64,000 nt of DNA from Acidaminobacter sp964416305. Its GTDB lineage: Bacteria > Bacillota > Clostridia > Peptostreptococcales > Acidaminobacteraceae. Shown here one piece after another: positions 34,315 to 42,619 of this stretch. The stretch's first letter is position 1. Each line of letters starts with the position of its first letter. The stretch lies in assembly GCA_964416305.1 (NCBI GenBank), contig CAYQDM010000009.1:1-64000 (forward strand). The letters are read 5' to 3'. Under the pieces are notes generated by a model. It did not search any database and was not told the origin of the DNA. It saw nothing but the letters and a program-made list of their open reading frames with translations. A program made the translations under genes and the position numbers.

Positions 34315-35691
34315 TCAACCAACGTTGACTTTGCTTTCAGGATAACGCACAAGCGCCCGGTTCATGGATTGGCGTCTGGCCAATGCCATAACCAGTGTCA
34401 TTGGACCCAGTCGACCAAAGAACATGGTCACAGCAAGCACGAGCTTGCTGCCGTCATTCAGCAAAGGCGTTATACCTGTACTCAGACCCACCGTGCCAAA
34501 GGCTGAAACCGTTTCGAACATCAGCGCCATAAACTCAAATTCTCTCTCATTGAAAGACAAAATCATGGTGACAATGATCACAAGCGCCAGTGCCAGCGAC
34601 ATTAGAGCAAGCGCCCGGCTAATGTACACCTGTGAGACCCGCCTCTTGAACATGACTGTCTCTTCGTAACCACTGATGACTGACCCAATATTAAACAGAA
34701 TCAGACCAAAGGTCGTTGTCTTAATCCCGCCCGCAGTCGATGCCGGACATCCACCAATAAACATCAGCACTATGGTCATTAATAGTGAGCTCATGGTCAG
34801 CTTGTTGGTTGGCAATGTATTGAACCCGGCAGTTCTTGGCGTTACAGACTGAAACATGGATGCCATCCACTTTTCAAGCATGCTCAAATTCCCAATAGTA
34901 TCGGGATTGTTGTACTCCACTAAAAAGAAAAATAGTGTGCCGAAGGCAATCAAAGCCGCCGTCACCGTCACCGCCAACTTTGTATTCAAATTCAAGGTTT
35001 TGAAATTTCTTTTAAGCGCAAGATCTGACAACACTGTAAAACCAAGGCCCCCGGTCACGATCAAACCCATAATGGTAAAGTTGACCACCGGATCCTTCAC
35101 GTAAGCTGTCAAACTATTAAAATTCCCCATCAAATCAAAGCCCGCGTTGCAGAAGGCCGAAACCGAATGAAAGATTGATAGGAAAATCCCATGCCCCAGA
35201 CCGAATTCCGGCACAAATTTCGTCGACAGAATCACAGCGCCCAGCGCTTCAATTGAGAAGGTCATAACCAAGACATTTCTCGTCACGCGAACGACACCTG
35301 AAATGTTCTGATGGCTGAGCGCTTCCTGCATGATCAGTCTGCTCTTCAATGAAATCTTTTTGCCGACAACCAGCGCAAACATGGTCGCCATGGTCATAAA
35401 TCCAAGGCCGCCAATCTGGATCAACATCAGGATGATCAATTGACCAAACAAAGTCCAGTGGGTCGCCGTATCCACCACAACGAGTCCAGTGACACACACC
35501 GCCGAGGTTGCTGTAAATAGCGCGTTAATAAATCCAACGCTTTCAAAAGACTTCGACGCAACGGGGAGGTCGAGCAGAAGTGCCCCCAGCAGGATGACGC
35601 CACTGAATCCCAAAGCCAGCACTTGTGCCGGATTCAGGTTTATCATTTTATCGGTTTGCACGCGCTTTGCGTACCCAAGCCACGTTCTCAT
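34315..35691 (-). CDS. TrkH/KtrB-type potassium transporter membrane subunit
   Basis: 458 aa. Four repeated M1-P-M2 units are visible through their pore loops with the filter glycine: SAVCVTGLVVVD, SAFCNAGFDLMG, TPRTAGFNTLP and SAFGTVGLSTG. This matches KtrB. It imports K+, probably Na+-coupled, under control of the KtrA-like ring. An extended -10 (TGC-TATAAT, 35725-35730) lies upstream. The ATG at 35689-35691 has GAGGTGAG. Confidence 0.93.
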   Translation of the reverse strand: MRTWLGYAKRVQTDKMINLNPAQVLALGFSGVILLGALLLDLPVASKSFESVGFINALFTATSAVCVTGLVVVDTATHWTLFGQLIILMLIQIGGLGFMTMATMFALVVGKKISLKSRLIMQEALSHQNISGVVRVTRNVLVMTFSIEALGAVILSTKFVPEFGLGHGIFLSIFHSVSAFCNAGFDLMGNFNSLTAYVKDPVVNFTIMGLIVTGGLGFTVLSDLALKRNFKTLNLNTKLAVTVTAALIAFGTLFFFLVEYNNPDTIGNLSMLEKWMASMFQSVTPRTAGFNTLPTNKLTMSSLLMTIVLMFIGGCPASTAGGIKTTTFGLILFNIGSVISGYEETVMFKRRVSQVYISRALALMSLALALVIIVTMILSFNEREFEFMALMFETVSAFGTVGLSTGITPLLNDGSKLVLAVTMFFGRLGPMTLVMALARRQSMNRALVRYPESKVNVG

Positions 35692-35767
35692 GCGCTCACC
35701 TCATTTGACACTCAAACTAAAAGCATTATAGCATAATTTTATGTTGGTAAGAAGGTGTCGGCGGCTG

Positions 35768-35831
35768 TATGCCTATTGCGACTTATGCCTATTGCGACGT
35801 TTGCCTATTACGGCTTATGCCTATTTACCCC
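35768..35831. repeat. Four tandem 16-bp repeats
   Basis: Units of the form TATGCCTATTGCGACT: 35768-35783, 35784-35799 (one change), 35800-35815 (several changes) and 35816-35831 (degenerate). They lie ~40 bp upstream of the KtrB promoter and downstream of the rplT terminator. 35692-35951 otherwise holds no gene. Confidence 0.75.
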
Positions 35832-35860
35832 CGCTTCCATCCATTTTCATCCACCATAAC

Positions 35861-35890
35861 AAAAGCCACTGCGCTAACGCAGTGGCTTTT
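35861..35890. terminator. Terminator after rplT
   Basis: AAAAGCCACTGCG-CTAA-CGCAGTGGCTTTT is a perfect hairpin with T on the minus strand 3' side, ending the infC-rpmI-rplT transcript. Confidence 0.85.
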
Positions 35891-35951
35891 GATCCAACTG
35901 TCAACATCAGCCGACAGTCTGTCTTCTCGCTTCTAACTTCAGCTGCGAAAA

Positions 35952-36311
35952 TTACTTCGCGAGGCTGGATTTAGCAGTCTCAACCAGCTTGGCGAAGCCA
36001 GCCGGATCATGGATTGCCATTTCAGAAAGCATTTTGCGGTTGATCTGAATGTTGGCAACTTTAAGGCCGTTCATGAATCTGCTGTAGCTCATGCCGCTAA
36101 GACGAGTCGCTGCATTGATACGCGCGATCCAAAGTTTTCTGAAGTCTCTCTTGCGGTTCTTTCTTCCAACATAGGAAGAACGAAGGGAGCGCATCATTGC
36201 AGGGTTAGCTGCTCTGAAGACTTTGCTCTTCTGGCCGTAAAAGCCCTTGGTCAGTTTGAGAACTTTTCTATGTTTCTTCTTGGCGTTTAACGCCTTTTTT
36301 ACTCTTGCCAT
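35952..36311 (-). CDS. rplT: 50S ribosomal protein L20
   Basis: 119 aa. It has the L20 pattern MARVKKALNAKKKHRKVLKL and RDFRKLWIARINAATRLSGM. L20 helps early 50S assembly and, in Bacillota, represses its own operon by binding the leader RNA. It is last in infC-rpmI-rplT, 19 nt after rpmI. Confidence 0.98.
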   Translation of the reverse strand: MARVKKALNAKKKHRKVLKLTKGFYGQKSKVFRAANPAMMRSLRSSYVGRKNRKRDFRKLWIARINAATRLSGMSYSRFMNGLKVANIQINRKMLSEMAIHDPAGFAKLVETAKSSLAK

Positions 36312-36330
36312 GATTTAAATCCTCCTGATC

Positions 36331-36528
36331 TTAAGAATAAGGCAACAGCGTTCTGATACGCTTCATGTCGCTGCTGGAAACCATTGTAGCTTTTCTGAGA
36401 TTACGCTTTCTTTTAGGCGTCTTCTTAGTCAGGATATGGCTCGTGTGTGAATGGGACCGCTTGAGTCCACCGCTACCAGTTACTTTAACGCGCTTTGCCA
36501 AGCCTCTGTGTGTCTTCATCTTTGGCAT
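36331..36528 (-). CDS. rpmI: 50S ribosomal protein L35
   Basis: 65 aa basic protein beginning MPKMKTHRGLAKRVKVTGSG with the L35 consensus RSHSHTSHILTKKTPKRKR. It lies between infC and rplT, the conserved order. Confidence 0.98.
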   Translation of the reverse strand: MPKMKTHRGLAKRVKVTGSGGLKRSHSHTSHILTKKTPKRKRNLRKATMVSSSDMKRIRTLLPYS

Positions 36529-36556
36529 GCTCGTTTCCTCCCTTCAAATCAACAAA

Positions 36557-37066
36557 TTATTTTTTAGGTGTAAATATCGCTACGAGAGTACGTCCCTCAA
36601 GGGACGGCTTCTTCTCGATATCTCCGCTGTCAGCAATCATTTCAGCAAAGTGTTTGATAACGGCTTCGCCAAGGTGAGCATGCCCCATTTCACGGCCGCG
36701 GAATCTAAGTGACACCTTGACCTTGTCTCCCTTTTGGAGGAACTTGGCAGCGTTCTTGGCTTTTGTTTCGAGATCGTGCTCCTCGATGTTAAGGCCAAGT
36801 CTTACCTCTTTAATTTCTACCGTCTTTTGCTTTTTGCGCGCTTCTTTGTCGCGCTTTGACATTTCGTACTTGTGTTTGCCAAAGTCCATGATTCTGCAGA
36901 CCGGCGGCACAGCTTGCGGCGCAATCTTGACCAGATCGAGCTTTTTCTCGGCTGCCAGTTCCAAGGCTTCCTTGGCAGACATTATGCCGAACTGTTCCCC
37001 ATCCTCACCGATAACTCGGAGCTCGCGGTCACGTATGGCTTCATTGATCTCAGTCTTTTTGTTAAT
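36557..37066 (-). CDS. infC: Translation initiation factor IF-3
   Basis: 169 aa: N-domain (INKKTEINEAIRDRELRVI), lysine-rich linker helix and C-domain (RLGLNIEEHDLETKAKNAAK). The likely start is ATT (37064-37066), with AGGAGG 10 nt upstream and the family N-terminus directly after it. Rare ATT/ATA starts are known for infC and allow IF-3 to limit its own synthesis. The frame stays open to 37162, but that stretch is the leader with its terminator hairpin and would displace the Shine-Dalgarno. Confidence 0.94.
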   Translation of the reverse strand: MNKKTEINEAIRDRELRVIGEDGEQFGIMSAKEALELAAEKKLDLVKIAPQAVPPVCRIMDFGKHKYEMSKRDKEARKKQKTVEIKEVRLGLNIEEHDLETKAKNAAKFLQKGDKVKVSLRFRGREMGHAHLGEAVIKHFAEMIADSGDIEKKPSLEGRTLVAIFTPKK

Positions 37067-37234
37067 GTTCCTCGCACCTCCTGAAAAATAAAGCGGGTTT
37101 CCAAGTAAGAAACCCGCTAAAAGACAAGAATCATCCGGGCCCAACTTGAGCCCAAACATCAACTGTGTGTCTTTTATGAACCCGGGCGTGCCAGTGCAGC
37201 CGGGTGAGAAGCGAGCTTCTTCTTGATTAACAAC
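37067..37234 (-). promoter_or_regulatory. L20-type leader with attenuator before infC
   Basis: A ~168-nt leader ends in a terminator AGCGGGTTTC-TTACTTG-GAAACCCGCT followed by TTATTTTT (37084-37118), just before the infC ribosome site. Upstream segments CACCCGG, GCCCGGG and GGGCCCGG can form alternative pairings, as in the L20 leader of Bacillota where L20 binding favours termination. Position and layout support this assignment; the fold was not computed. Confidence 0.75.
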
Positions 37235-37240
37235 AGTCGT

Positions 37241-37270
37241 ATCATATCACGTCCTATAGGGACGTGTCAA
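37241..37270 (-). promoter_or_regulatory. Promoter of infC operon with palindromic spacer
   Basis: TTGACA (37265-37270), an 18-bp spacer and TATGAT (37241-37246) on the minus strand. The spacer is nearly filled by an inverted repeat CACGTCC-CTATA-GGACGTG (37247-37265), a possible operator. Confidence 0.6.
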
Positions 37271-37276
37271 GCACGA

Positions 37277-39193
37277 TTAAAAGAATTTTCTTTCTGAGAC
37301 CTCAGCCGCCACCAGATCAGCAAAATCTGCAACACTAAAGACGCCAAGCTCGCCGCGATCTCTTGAGCGGACAGAAAGATTTCCATCCTCAATCTCTTTA
37401 TCTCCGACGACCAGCATATAAGGCACTTTTTCAAGCTGAGCTTCGCGGATCTTGTAGCCGACCTTTTCACTACGGTCATCCAGCTCTACCCTGAGACCTT
37501 TTGCCTTCAAGGCCTTCATGACAGATTCGCCATATTCTGCATGCCGCGACGCAACCGGAAGGATCTTGACATGAACCGGAGAAAGCCATGTAGGGAACTT
37601 GCCCGCGAAGTGCTCGATCAAAATGCCCATGAAGCGTTCAATAGAACCATAAACGACTCGGTGGATCATGACCGGTCTATGGCGCTCCCCATCTCTTCCT
37701 ATATACGTCAAATCAAAGCGCTGCGGCATCTGCATGTCCAGCTGGATTGTGCCACATTGCCATGTTCTTCCAATACAATCCTCAAGATGGAAGTCAATTT
37801 TAGGACCATAGAAAGCGCCATCCCCCGGATTGAGTTTGTATTTCATGCCCGCTTCTTCCAGAGCCGCCTTGAGTGCCGTCTCCGCATAGTCCCATTCTTC
37901 TTCCGAACCCATTGAATCCTCAGGCCGCGTGGAAAGTTCGACATGATATTTGAAGCCAAACTGTGTGTATACCTCATCGACGAGATGTGCGACATTCTTG
38001 ATCTCATCCTTAATTTGCTCCGGCAGCATGTAGATGTGCGCGTCGTCCTGGGTGAACGCTCTGACGCGCATCAGCCCGTGAAGGGCTCCGGAAAGCTCGT
38101 GTCTGTGAACTCGGCCCACCTCACCCACGCGGAGAGGAAAATCCTTGTAGGAGCGCATTTCCGTTTTGTATACGAGCATGCTGCCCGGACAGTTCATAGG
38201 TTTAACTGCGAAATCTTCTTCATCAATAGTCAGCGTGTACATGTTGTCGCGATAATGGTACCAGTGTCCCGAAGTCTCCCAAAGGTGGTGGTTCAGCATG
38301 ATTGGCGTCTCAATTTCCACGTAGCCGGCACGGTCATGAACCTCTCTCCAGTATTTCATCAGTTCGTTCTTAACGACCATGCCCTTTGGCAGCATGAATG
38401 GGAAGCCTGGTCCTTCCTCAAGCAGAGCGAACAATTTGAGCTCTTTCCCGAGTTTTCTGTGGTCGCGTTTCTTAGCCTCTTCAAGGCGCGTAATGTACTC
38501 TTCAAGCTGGCTGGCTTTAGGGAAAGACGTCCCATACACACGCTGCAGCATCTTGCGGCTGGAATCCCCGCGCCAGTAAGCGCCTGCAACACTCAGGACT
38601 TTAATGGCCTTGACTCTGTCCGTCGCTGGAACGTGAGGACCGGCGCACAGGTCGACAAACTCACCTTGTTTGTAGAAAGAGATGACCTCGTCCTCAGGAA
38701 GATCACGAATCAGTTCGACTTTATAGGCCTCGCCCTTCTCTTCCATGTACTTGACCGCTTCGTCCCTTGGAAGCTCAAACCGCTCAATTTCATAGGCTTC
38801 TTTGACAATTTTCTTCATTTCCTCTTCTATCAGAGCGAAATCCTCTTCCGTAAAAATGTGCTCTGAATCGAAATCATAATAGAATCCGTTGTCGATGGCA
38901 GGTCCAATCGCGAGCTGTGTTCCCGGGAACAATCTCTGAACTGCCTGCGCCAGAATGTGGGAGGACGTGTGACGAAATGCGTCTTCGCCATCCTCTTCTT
39001 CAAATTTCAAGATCTCAATTTCCGCGTCTTCCTCAAGTTTGTAAAACATGTCGACCACTTTGCCGTTGACAGTGCCTACCAGACCTTCTTTAGCCAGACG
39101 GCCGCTGATTTCCTTGGCGACTTCAAACAGTGTCGTGCCTTGTTCAACTTCACGGACAGAGCCGTCCTTAAGCGTCAATTTAACTTTTGCCAT
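37277..39193 (-). CDS. thrS: Threonyl-tRNA synthetase
   Basis: 638 aa. In order: TGS domain (1-62), the editing SAD domain with HTSSHILAQAVQRLFPG near residue 70, the class II core (residues ~245-535; motif 2 near FPLRVGEVGRVHRHE) and the HGTP anticodon domain (540-638). ATG 39191-39193 has GAAGGAGG; the in-frame extension to 39223 lies upstream of that site. Regulated by the T-box leader 39308-39595. Confidence 0.97.
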   Translation of the reverse strand: MAKVKLTLKDGSVREVEQGTTLFEVAKEISGRLAKEGLVGTVNGKVVDMFYKLEEDAEIEILKFEEEDGEDAFRHTSSHILAQAVQRLFPGTQLAIGPAIDNGFYYDFDSEHIFTEEDFALIEEEMKKIVKEAYEIERFELPRDEAVKYMEEKGEAYKVELIRDLPEDEVISFYKQGEFVDLCAGPHVPATDRVKAIKVLSVAGAYWRGDSSRKMLQRVYGTSFPKASQLEEYITRLEEAKKRDHRKLGKELKLFALLEEGPGFPFMLPKGMVVKNELMKYWREVHDRAGYVEIETPIMLNHHLWETSGHWYHYRDNMYTLTIDEEDFAVKPMNCPGSMLVYKTEMRSYKDFPLRVGEVGRVHRHELSGALHGLMRVRAFTQDDAHIYMLPEQIKDEIKNVAHLVDEVYTQFGFKYHVELSTRPEDSMGSEEEWDYAETALKAALEEAGMKYKLNPGDGAFYGPKIDFHLEDCIGRTWQCGTIQLDMQMPQRFDLTYIGRDGERHRPVMIHRVVYGSIERFMGILIEHFAGKFPTWLSPVHVKILPVASRHAEYGESVMKALKAKGLRVELDDRSEKVGYKIREAQLEKVPYMLVVGDKEIEDGNLSVRSRDRGELGVFSVADFADLVAAEVSERKFF

Positions 39194-39307
39194 TTTTGCT
39201 GCCTCCTTCAGGATTTCAAACAATTCATAAAAACATTTTGCCGATGGTATTCAATCCTCAAACCCCAAGTGATTCACTTTTAGTCGCGAAGTTTCGAAAT
39301 TTTGTCA

Positions 39308-39595
39308 ACAAAAAAACTCCGGTCGCATGGAAAGATGATTGAAAACAAACATCTGTCATGGGACGAGAGTCACTCGCGGTTCCACCCAAGTTGCCCAAAT
39401 TTTCACTCTAGGGCCAGCTCGATCTGCCTTAACGCGGCACACGCCGTCTTTTCGGATCTGCTAACGACCTAATCAGACGGTGCTCGAAAGTTAGTGTTCC
39501 CTGACAGTCCTGTCCGCGAGATGCTCACAGCCAAGGCATCCGCTCTCTGAAGGGGATCTGTTAGGTACTCGTCTTTCTCATCGCAACCTAATTAT
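39308..39595 (-). promoter_or_regulatory. T-box leader of thrS
   Basis: T-box GGGTGGAACCGCG (39375-39387) on the minus strand. Then a long terminator: ACTCTCGTCCCATGACAGATG pairs with CATCTTTCCATGCGACCGGAGT, followed by seven T (ending near 39310). Stem I shows AGATCCCCTTCAGAGAGC and a specifier region GGGAACACTAAC, compatible with a threonine ACN codon. Confidence 0.88.
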
Positions 39596-39603
39596 CTTAT
39601 CTC

Positions 39604-39632
39604 ATGTTACGCCTGTTGAGAAGTGATGTCAA
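39604..39632 (-). promoter_or_regulatory. Promoter of the thrS leader
   Basis: TTGACA (39627-39632), a 17-bp spacer and TAACAT (39604-39609) on the minus strand, between the DUF445 gene and the T-box. Confidence 0.55.
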
Positions 39633-39643
39633 GACAAAATTGT

Positions 39644-40246
39644 CTACAAGACAAACAGAACCAGACTCCCCTGTAAAAGACCAATGACAAAGCCAATCAC
39701 GCCGCCAAGCCATTCGATATGGTGCAGCTCTTTGCTGGCAACTTCAAAAATAATCCCTTCAATCTTTCTGAAATCAAAGTCGTTTATTTTTTCTTCAACC
39801 AGCGTCCCTATACTGACTTTTTCGGCGGCGCGGTGCACCACCTGTTCACTGATTTCGGTAATGGCTGCATCAGCGTTCTCATCAATCGCTTCTTCAATAT
39901 ACTTAAAAATCATGCCCCTGAAAGCGCCCGGGATAATGGACGGCATTTTCTGTTCCGCGATTTGTGTCACTCTAACCTTCACCATCCGGACAATTTCTTC
40001 CTTATCCAGATCTTCAATCATTTTATCTACTATTTCCTCAACGGTAACCAGTTCCCGTTCCACCGTCTGACCGACAGTGCGGGCGATTTCGTGGCGCCGC
40101 TTCGGCATAAGTCCCTGGAAAACAAGCGGCAAAAGCGGGATCTTATAGGGTTCATAGGGTCTGAATAAGAGTTTGATGGCAAGCCAGTTCGTAGCCCACC
40201 CAATTAAAGCGCCAATCAGCGCCATTATGGCCAATTTCAATATCAT
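39644..40246 (-). CDS. DUF445 family membrane protein (YheB-like)
   Basis: 200 aa. The N-terminal helix MALIGALIGWATNWLAIKLL and the following motif FRPYEPYKIPLLPLVFQGLMPKR match the DUF445 start. A charged amphipathic middle (residues 50-160) precedes a C-terminal helix WLGGVIGFVIGLLQGSLVLFVL, so both ends are membrane segments. Function is unknown; a Bacillus relative is spore-associated. The protein is about half the length of the longest members. Confidence 0.8.
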   Translation of the reverse strand: MILKLAIMALIGALIGWATNWLAIKLLFRPYEPYKIPLLPLVFQGLMPKRRHEIARTVGQTVERELVTVEEIVDKMIEDLDKEEIVRMVKVRVTQIAEQKMPSIIPGAFRGMIFKYIEEAIDENADAAITEISEQVVHRAAEKVSIGTLVEEKINDFDFRKIEGIIFEVASKELHHIEWLGGVIGFVIGLLQGSLVLFVL

Positions 40247-40267
40247 GATAAACTGCCTCCTGATGCA

Positions 40268-40687
40268 CTAAACGTAAGTTTCTATTAAATAGGCCTGACC
40301 TTTCAGATACATGACCTCTATTGCAGCAGCCTTATCCATCCAGATCAGTTGGTGATCAGTTTCAAGCTGCTCATGACCACAGGAAACGATTTCAGTTCTG
40401 TAAGCCGCAATGCGTTTATGATAGGCCATCTCCGTGCCTTTGACGATCACATATTCGTCCACAGTTTCGAGAAACTCGCCTACTGCAAGCATACAGCCTG
40501 CTTCTTCAAGGCCTTCCCGAATCAGACAGGCTTCATCCGTCTCGCCCGGCTCAATGCCGCCGCCAATCAAAAAATACCCGAGCGGTGCCTTCACCACACC
40601 TACCTGCCCTTCTCGAGTCAATAATCCATAGGCGCCCGGACGGTAAAAATAATTGACGTGAGGTTCAACTTTACCAAAGATTTTCAA
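40268..40687 (-). CDS. NUDIX hydrolase
   Basis: 139 aa. The Nudix box is intact: GGGIEPGETDEACLIREGLE followed by EAG (residues ~42-64), fitting Gx5Ex7REUxEExGU. It hydrolyses a nucleoside diphosphate linked to X; the substrate is unknown. The start is TTG (40685-40687) with CAGGAGGTGG upstream. It lies between a tRNA terminator and the DUF445 gene, 21 nt apart from the latter. Confidence 0.88.
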   Translation of the reverse strand: MKIFGKVEPHVNYFYRPGAYGLLTREGQVGVVKAPLGYFLIGGGIEPGETDEACLIREGLEEAGCMLAVGEFLETVDEYVIVKGTEMAYHKRIAAYRTEIVSCGHEQLETDHQLIWMDKAAAIEVMYLKGQAYLIETYV

Positions 40688-40714
40688 TATGCCACCTCCT
40701 GGCTTTGTCCCTCA

Positions 40715-40753
40715 AAAATATAAACAAAAGCACCAGCCCTCACGAGCTGGTGC
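40715..40753 (-). terminator. Terminator after tRNA-Gly
   Basis: On the minus strand GCACCAG-CTCGTGAGGG-CTGGTGC (40730-40753) is followed by TTTTGTTTATATTTTTG, 15 nt after the tRNA end. Confidence 0.8.
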
Positions 40754-40768
40754 GTCCACGAACTAATT

Positions 40769-40843
40769 TGGAGCGGAAGACGAGATTCGAACTCGCGACC
40801 CTCGCCTTGGCAAGGCGATGCTCTACCTCTGAGCCACTTCCGC
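40769..40843 (-). tRNA. tRNA-Gly (GCC anticodon)
   Basis: 75 nt including an encoded CCA. The acceptor GCGGAAG pairs with CTTCCGC, discriminator T. The D arm carries GGCTCAGAGGTAGAGC, the anticodon stem-loop is CGCCTT-GCC-AAGGCG, and the T arm holds GTTCGAATC. It stands alone with its own promoter and terminator. Confidence 0.97.
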
Positions 40844-40865
40844 TTACAACGTATTGCCAAGAACC

Positions 40866-40895
40866 ATATTAGCGTATGCACCTTTAGATTGTCAA
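40866..40895 (-). promoter_or_regulatory. Promoter of tRNA-Gly
   Basis: TTGACA (40890-40895), an 18-bp spacer and TAATAT (40866-40871) on the minus strand, ~16 nt before the tRNA 5' end from the expected start. Confidence 0.6.
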
Positions 40896-40982
40896 GACGT
40901 TAAATTGTTTTTATTTTGTTTTTTGCCCAAGTGTCGTGTAATGGCGCAATTGTTCCTCGGTTGTCTGATCCGAAATTCTCGA

Positions 40983-41864
40983 TTAGGCCTCTACCATTTC
41001 AAGAATTTTCACCAGATCATCGCGATCAAAATGATAATTTTTATTACAGAAATGGCAGTGGACATCTGCCTTGCCGTCTTCCTCAATCATCTGCGAGATC
41101 TCACTCGTGCCGAGCACCATGATGCCGCGTTCAAATTTCTCGCGGCTGCAGTCACAGCGATATGCGTTCTCTGTCACACCGGTGACCTCTGTGTCAAAGC
41201 CCGCCATGGCAATAGCAATCAGAGATTCCATATCCTCTGACCCCGCCAGCAGCTCTGTCATGGTCGGCATGTGGGCTGCCAAATCCTCAAGCTGGTCAAT
41301 GACCGCGTCATCCGCAAACGGCATAGGCTGAATCACCATACCGCCCGCATGTTCAACAGTACCATCCGCCCCAACAAAGACCCCAAGGGAGACTATGGAA
41401 GGCTGCTGCTCGGAATACATGAAATAAGCCGCCAGATCTTCTGCGATCTCACCGGAAACCAGATGGACCCGACCAACAAACGGCTCCTTCAGGCCGTAAT
41501 CCTTGATCACGATCATCTCACCTTCAGTCCCTACTGCAGTACCCACGTCCAGCTTCCCATTTTCCTTTGGCGGCAGCTCGACATTCGGATGCCCTGCATA
41601 GCCCTTGACATTTCCCGTCGAGTCAGAGACCGCCAGCAGTACCCCAAGAGGCCCGTTCCCCTTTACCTGAAACGTCAGTTTGTCTGTGTCATTTTTCAGC
41701 ATAATGCCCATCAGCGATGCTGCGGTCAGCACTCTTCCCAGGGCAGCAGCTGCAACTGGCGACAATTGGTGCAGTCTTCTCGCCTCTTCCACCAGATCCG
41801 TCGTATCCGTCACAAAAAATCTCACGGCATGATCCGCTGCCATGCCTCTATATAGTTTTCCCAA
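40983..41864 (-). CDS. hslO: Redox-regulated chaperone Hsp33
   Basis: 293 aa. This chaperone holds unfolded proteins when its zinc cysteines are oxidised. N-terminal substrate domain (1-175), linker, and C-terminal zinc domain with CDC (YRCDCSREKFER near residue 238) and CHFC (VHCHFCNKNYHF near residue 272), all four ligands intact. The start is TTG (41862-41864) with GGAGGAG. It begins 2 nt after the methyltransferase stop, ending a four-gene run that starts at the M20 gene. Confidence 0.95.
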   Translation of the reverse strand: MGKLYRGMAADHAVRFFVTDTTDLVEEARRLHQLSPVAAAALGRVLTAASLMGIMLKNDTDKLTFQVKGNGPLGVLLAVSDSTGNVKGYAGHPNVELPPKENGKLDVGTAVGTEGEMIVIKDYGLKEPFVGRVHLVSGEIAEDLAAYFMYSEQQPSIVSLGVFVGADGTVEHAGGMVIQPMPFADDAVIDQLEDLAAHMPTMTELLAGSEDMESLIAIAMAGFDTEVTGVTENAYRCDCSREKFERGIMVLGTSEISQMIEEDGKADVHCHFCNKNYHFDRDDLVKILEMVEA

Positions 41865-41866
41865 TG

Positions 41867-42619
41867 TTATCTCCTCCGAAAAATAATTAATGCCCGTTCT
41901 GAAGCCGGCCTCAGCTGCAGCATGGTTTCACTGTCCAAAATTTCAACCATTTCAAACCAGTCGTGCGCCAGACTCGCCAAGACTGCTGCCTCATGGGCAT
42001 GCTGCACATGAGTCTCTGCAAAGCGTTCATAAAGGTTGGGCTGATCCTCACACTTCAGAAAAAAGGTCAGATGCATCGTTTGTGTTCTGAGTCCCGGATC
42101 ATAGGCGTTTTCCCAAATCATCGAAATCTCTTCATCGCTCTCAGCAATAGTCGTGTTTCCCAAAACGTGCTCCAGTTTATATGGCGTGCTGAACTCCATC
42201 AGCAGAAGCCCCCCGGACACAAGTGCGCCTGCCATATGCTCAAAGGCACTTTTCAGCCGAGCCTCTCCCTCAATATAATTGATGCCGTCATTGATCATGG
42301 TCAGCAAATCCACAGGTCTGTGCAGTTTCAGCGTCACCAGATCCTGAAGCAGATAGCGGACCTTGAGGTGCGCTTCATAAGCCTTGTCCTGAGCAATGGA
42401 AAGCATAGGCTGCGACAGATCTACACCTACGACATCATAACCCCGTTCCGCAAGGGCGTTGGTGATGTTTCCGGTTCCGCAGGCCAGATCCGCAATTTTT
42501 GCAGGCTTAGCGCCATGTCTCAAAGCAACTTCAAGAAGCCGGTCCGTCCAGTCGTTGTAGTCCACCTCAGACATGAGAGCGTCATAACACAGGGCAAATC
42601 CGGTATAGGCGTCCGTCAT
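41867..42619 (-). CDS. Class I SAM-dependent methyltransferase
   Basis: 250 aa. Motif I is IADLACGTGNIT near residue 40 and the acidic post-I residue is in VVGVDLSQPML. The N-terminus TDAYTGFALCYDALMSEVDY resembles a common Clostridia family of unknown substrate. ATG 42617-42619 is chosen because GGGGGAT precedes it; an in-frame extension to 42688 lies within the CPBP gene. It overlaps the CPBP stop by 4 nt. Confidence 0.87.
   Translation of the reverse strand: MTDAYTGFALCYDALMSEVDYNDWTDRLLEVALRHGAKPAKIADLACGTGNITNALAERGYDVVGVDLSQPMLSIAQDKAYEAHLKVRYLLQDLVTLKLHRPVDLLTMINDGINYIEGEARLKSAFEHMAGALVSGGLLLMEFSTPYKLEHVLGNTTIAESDEEISMIWENAYDPGLRTQTMHLTFFLKCEDQPNLYERFAETHVQHAHEAAVLASLAHDWFEMVEILDSETMLQLRPASERALIIFRRR

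Noticed and set aside
40684..40881. 65-codon minus-strand frame over the tRNA-Gly gene
   Set aside because: Its residues are the translated tRNA and terminator; a tRNA with all arms and promoter explains the region.
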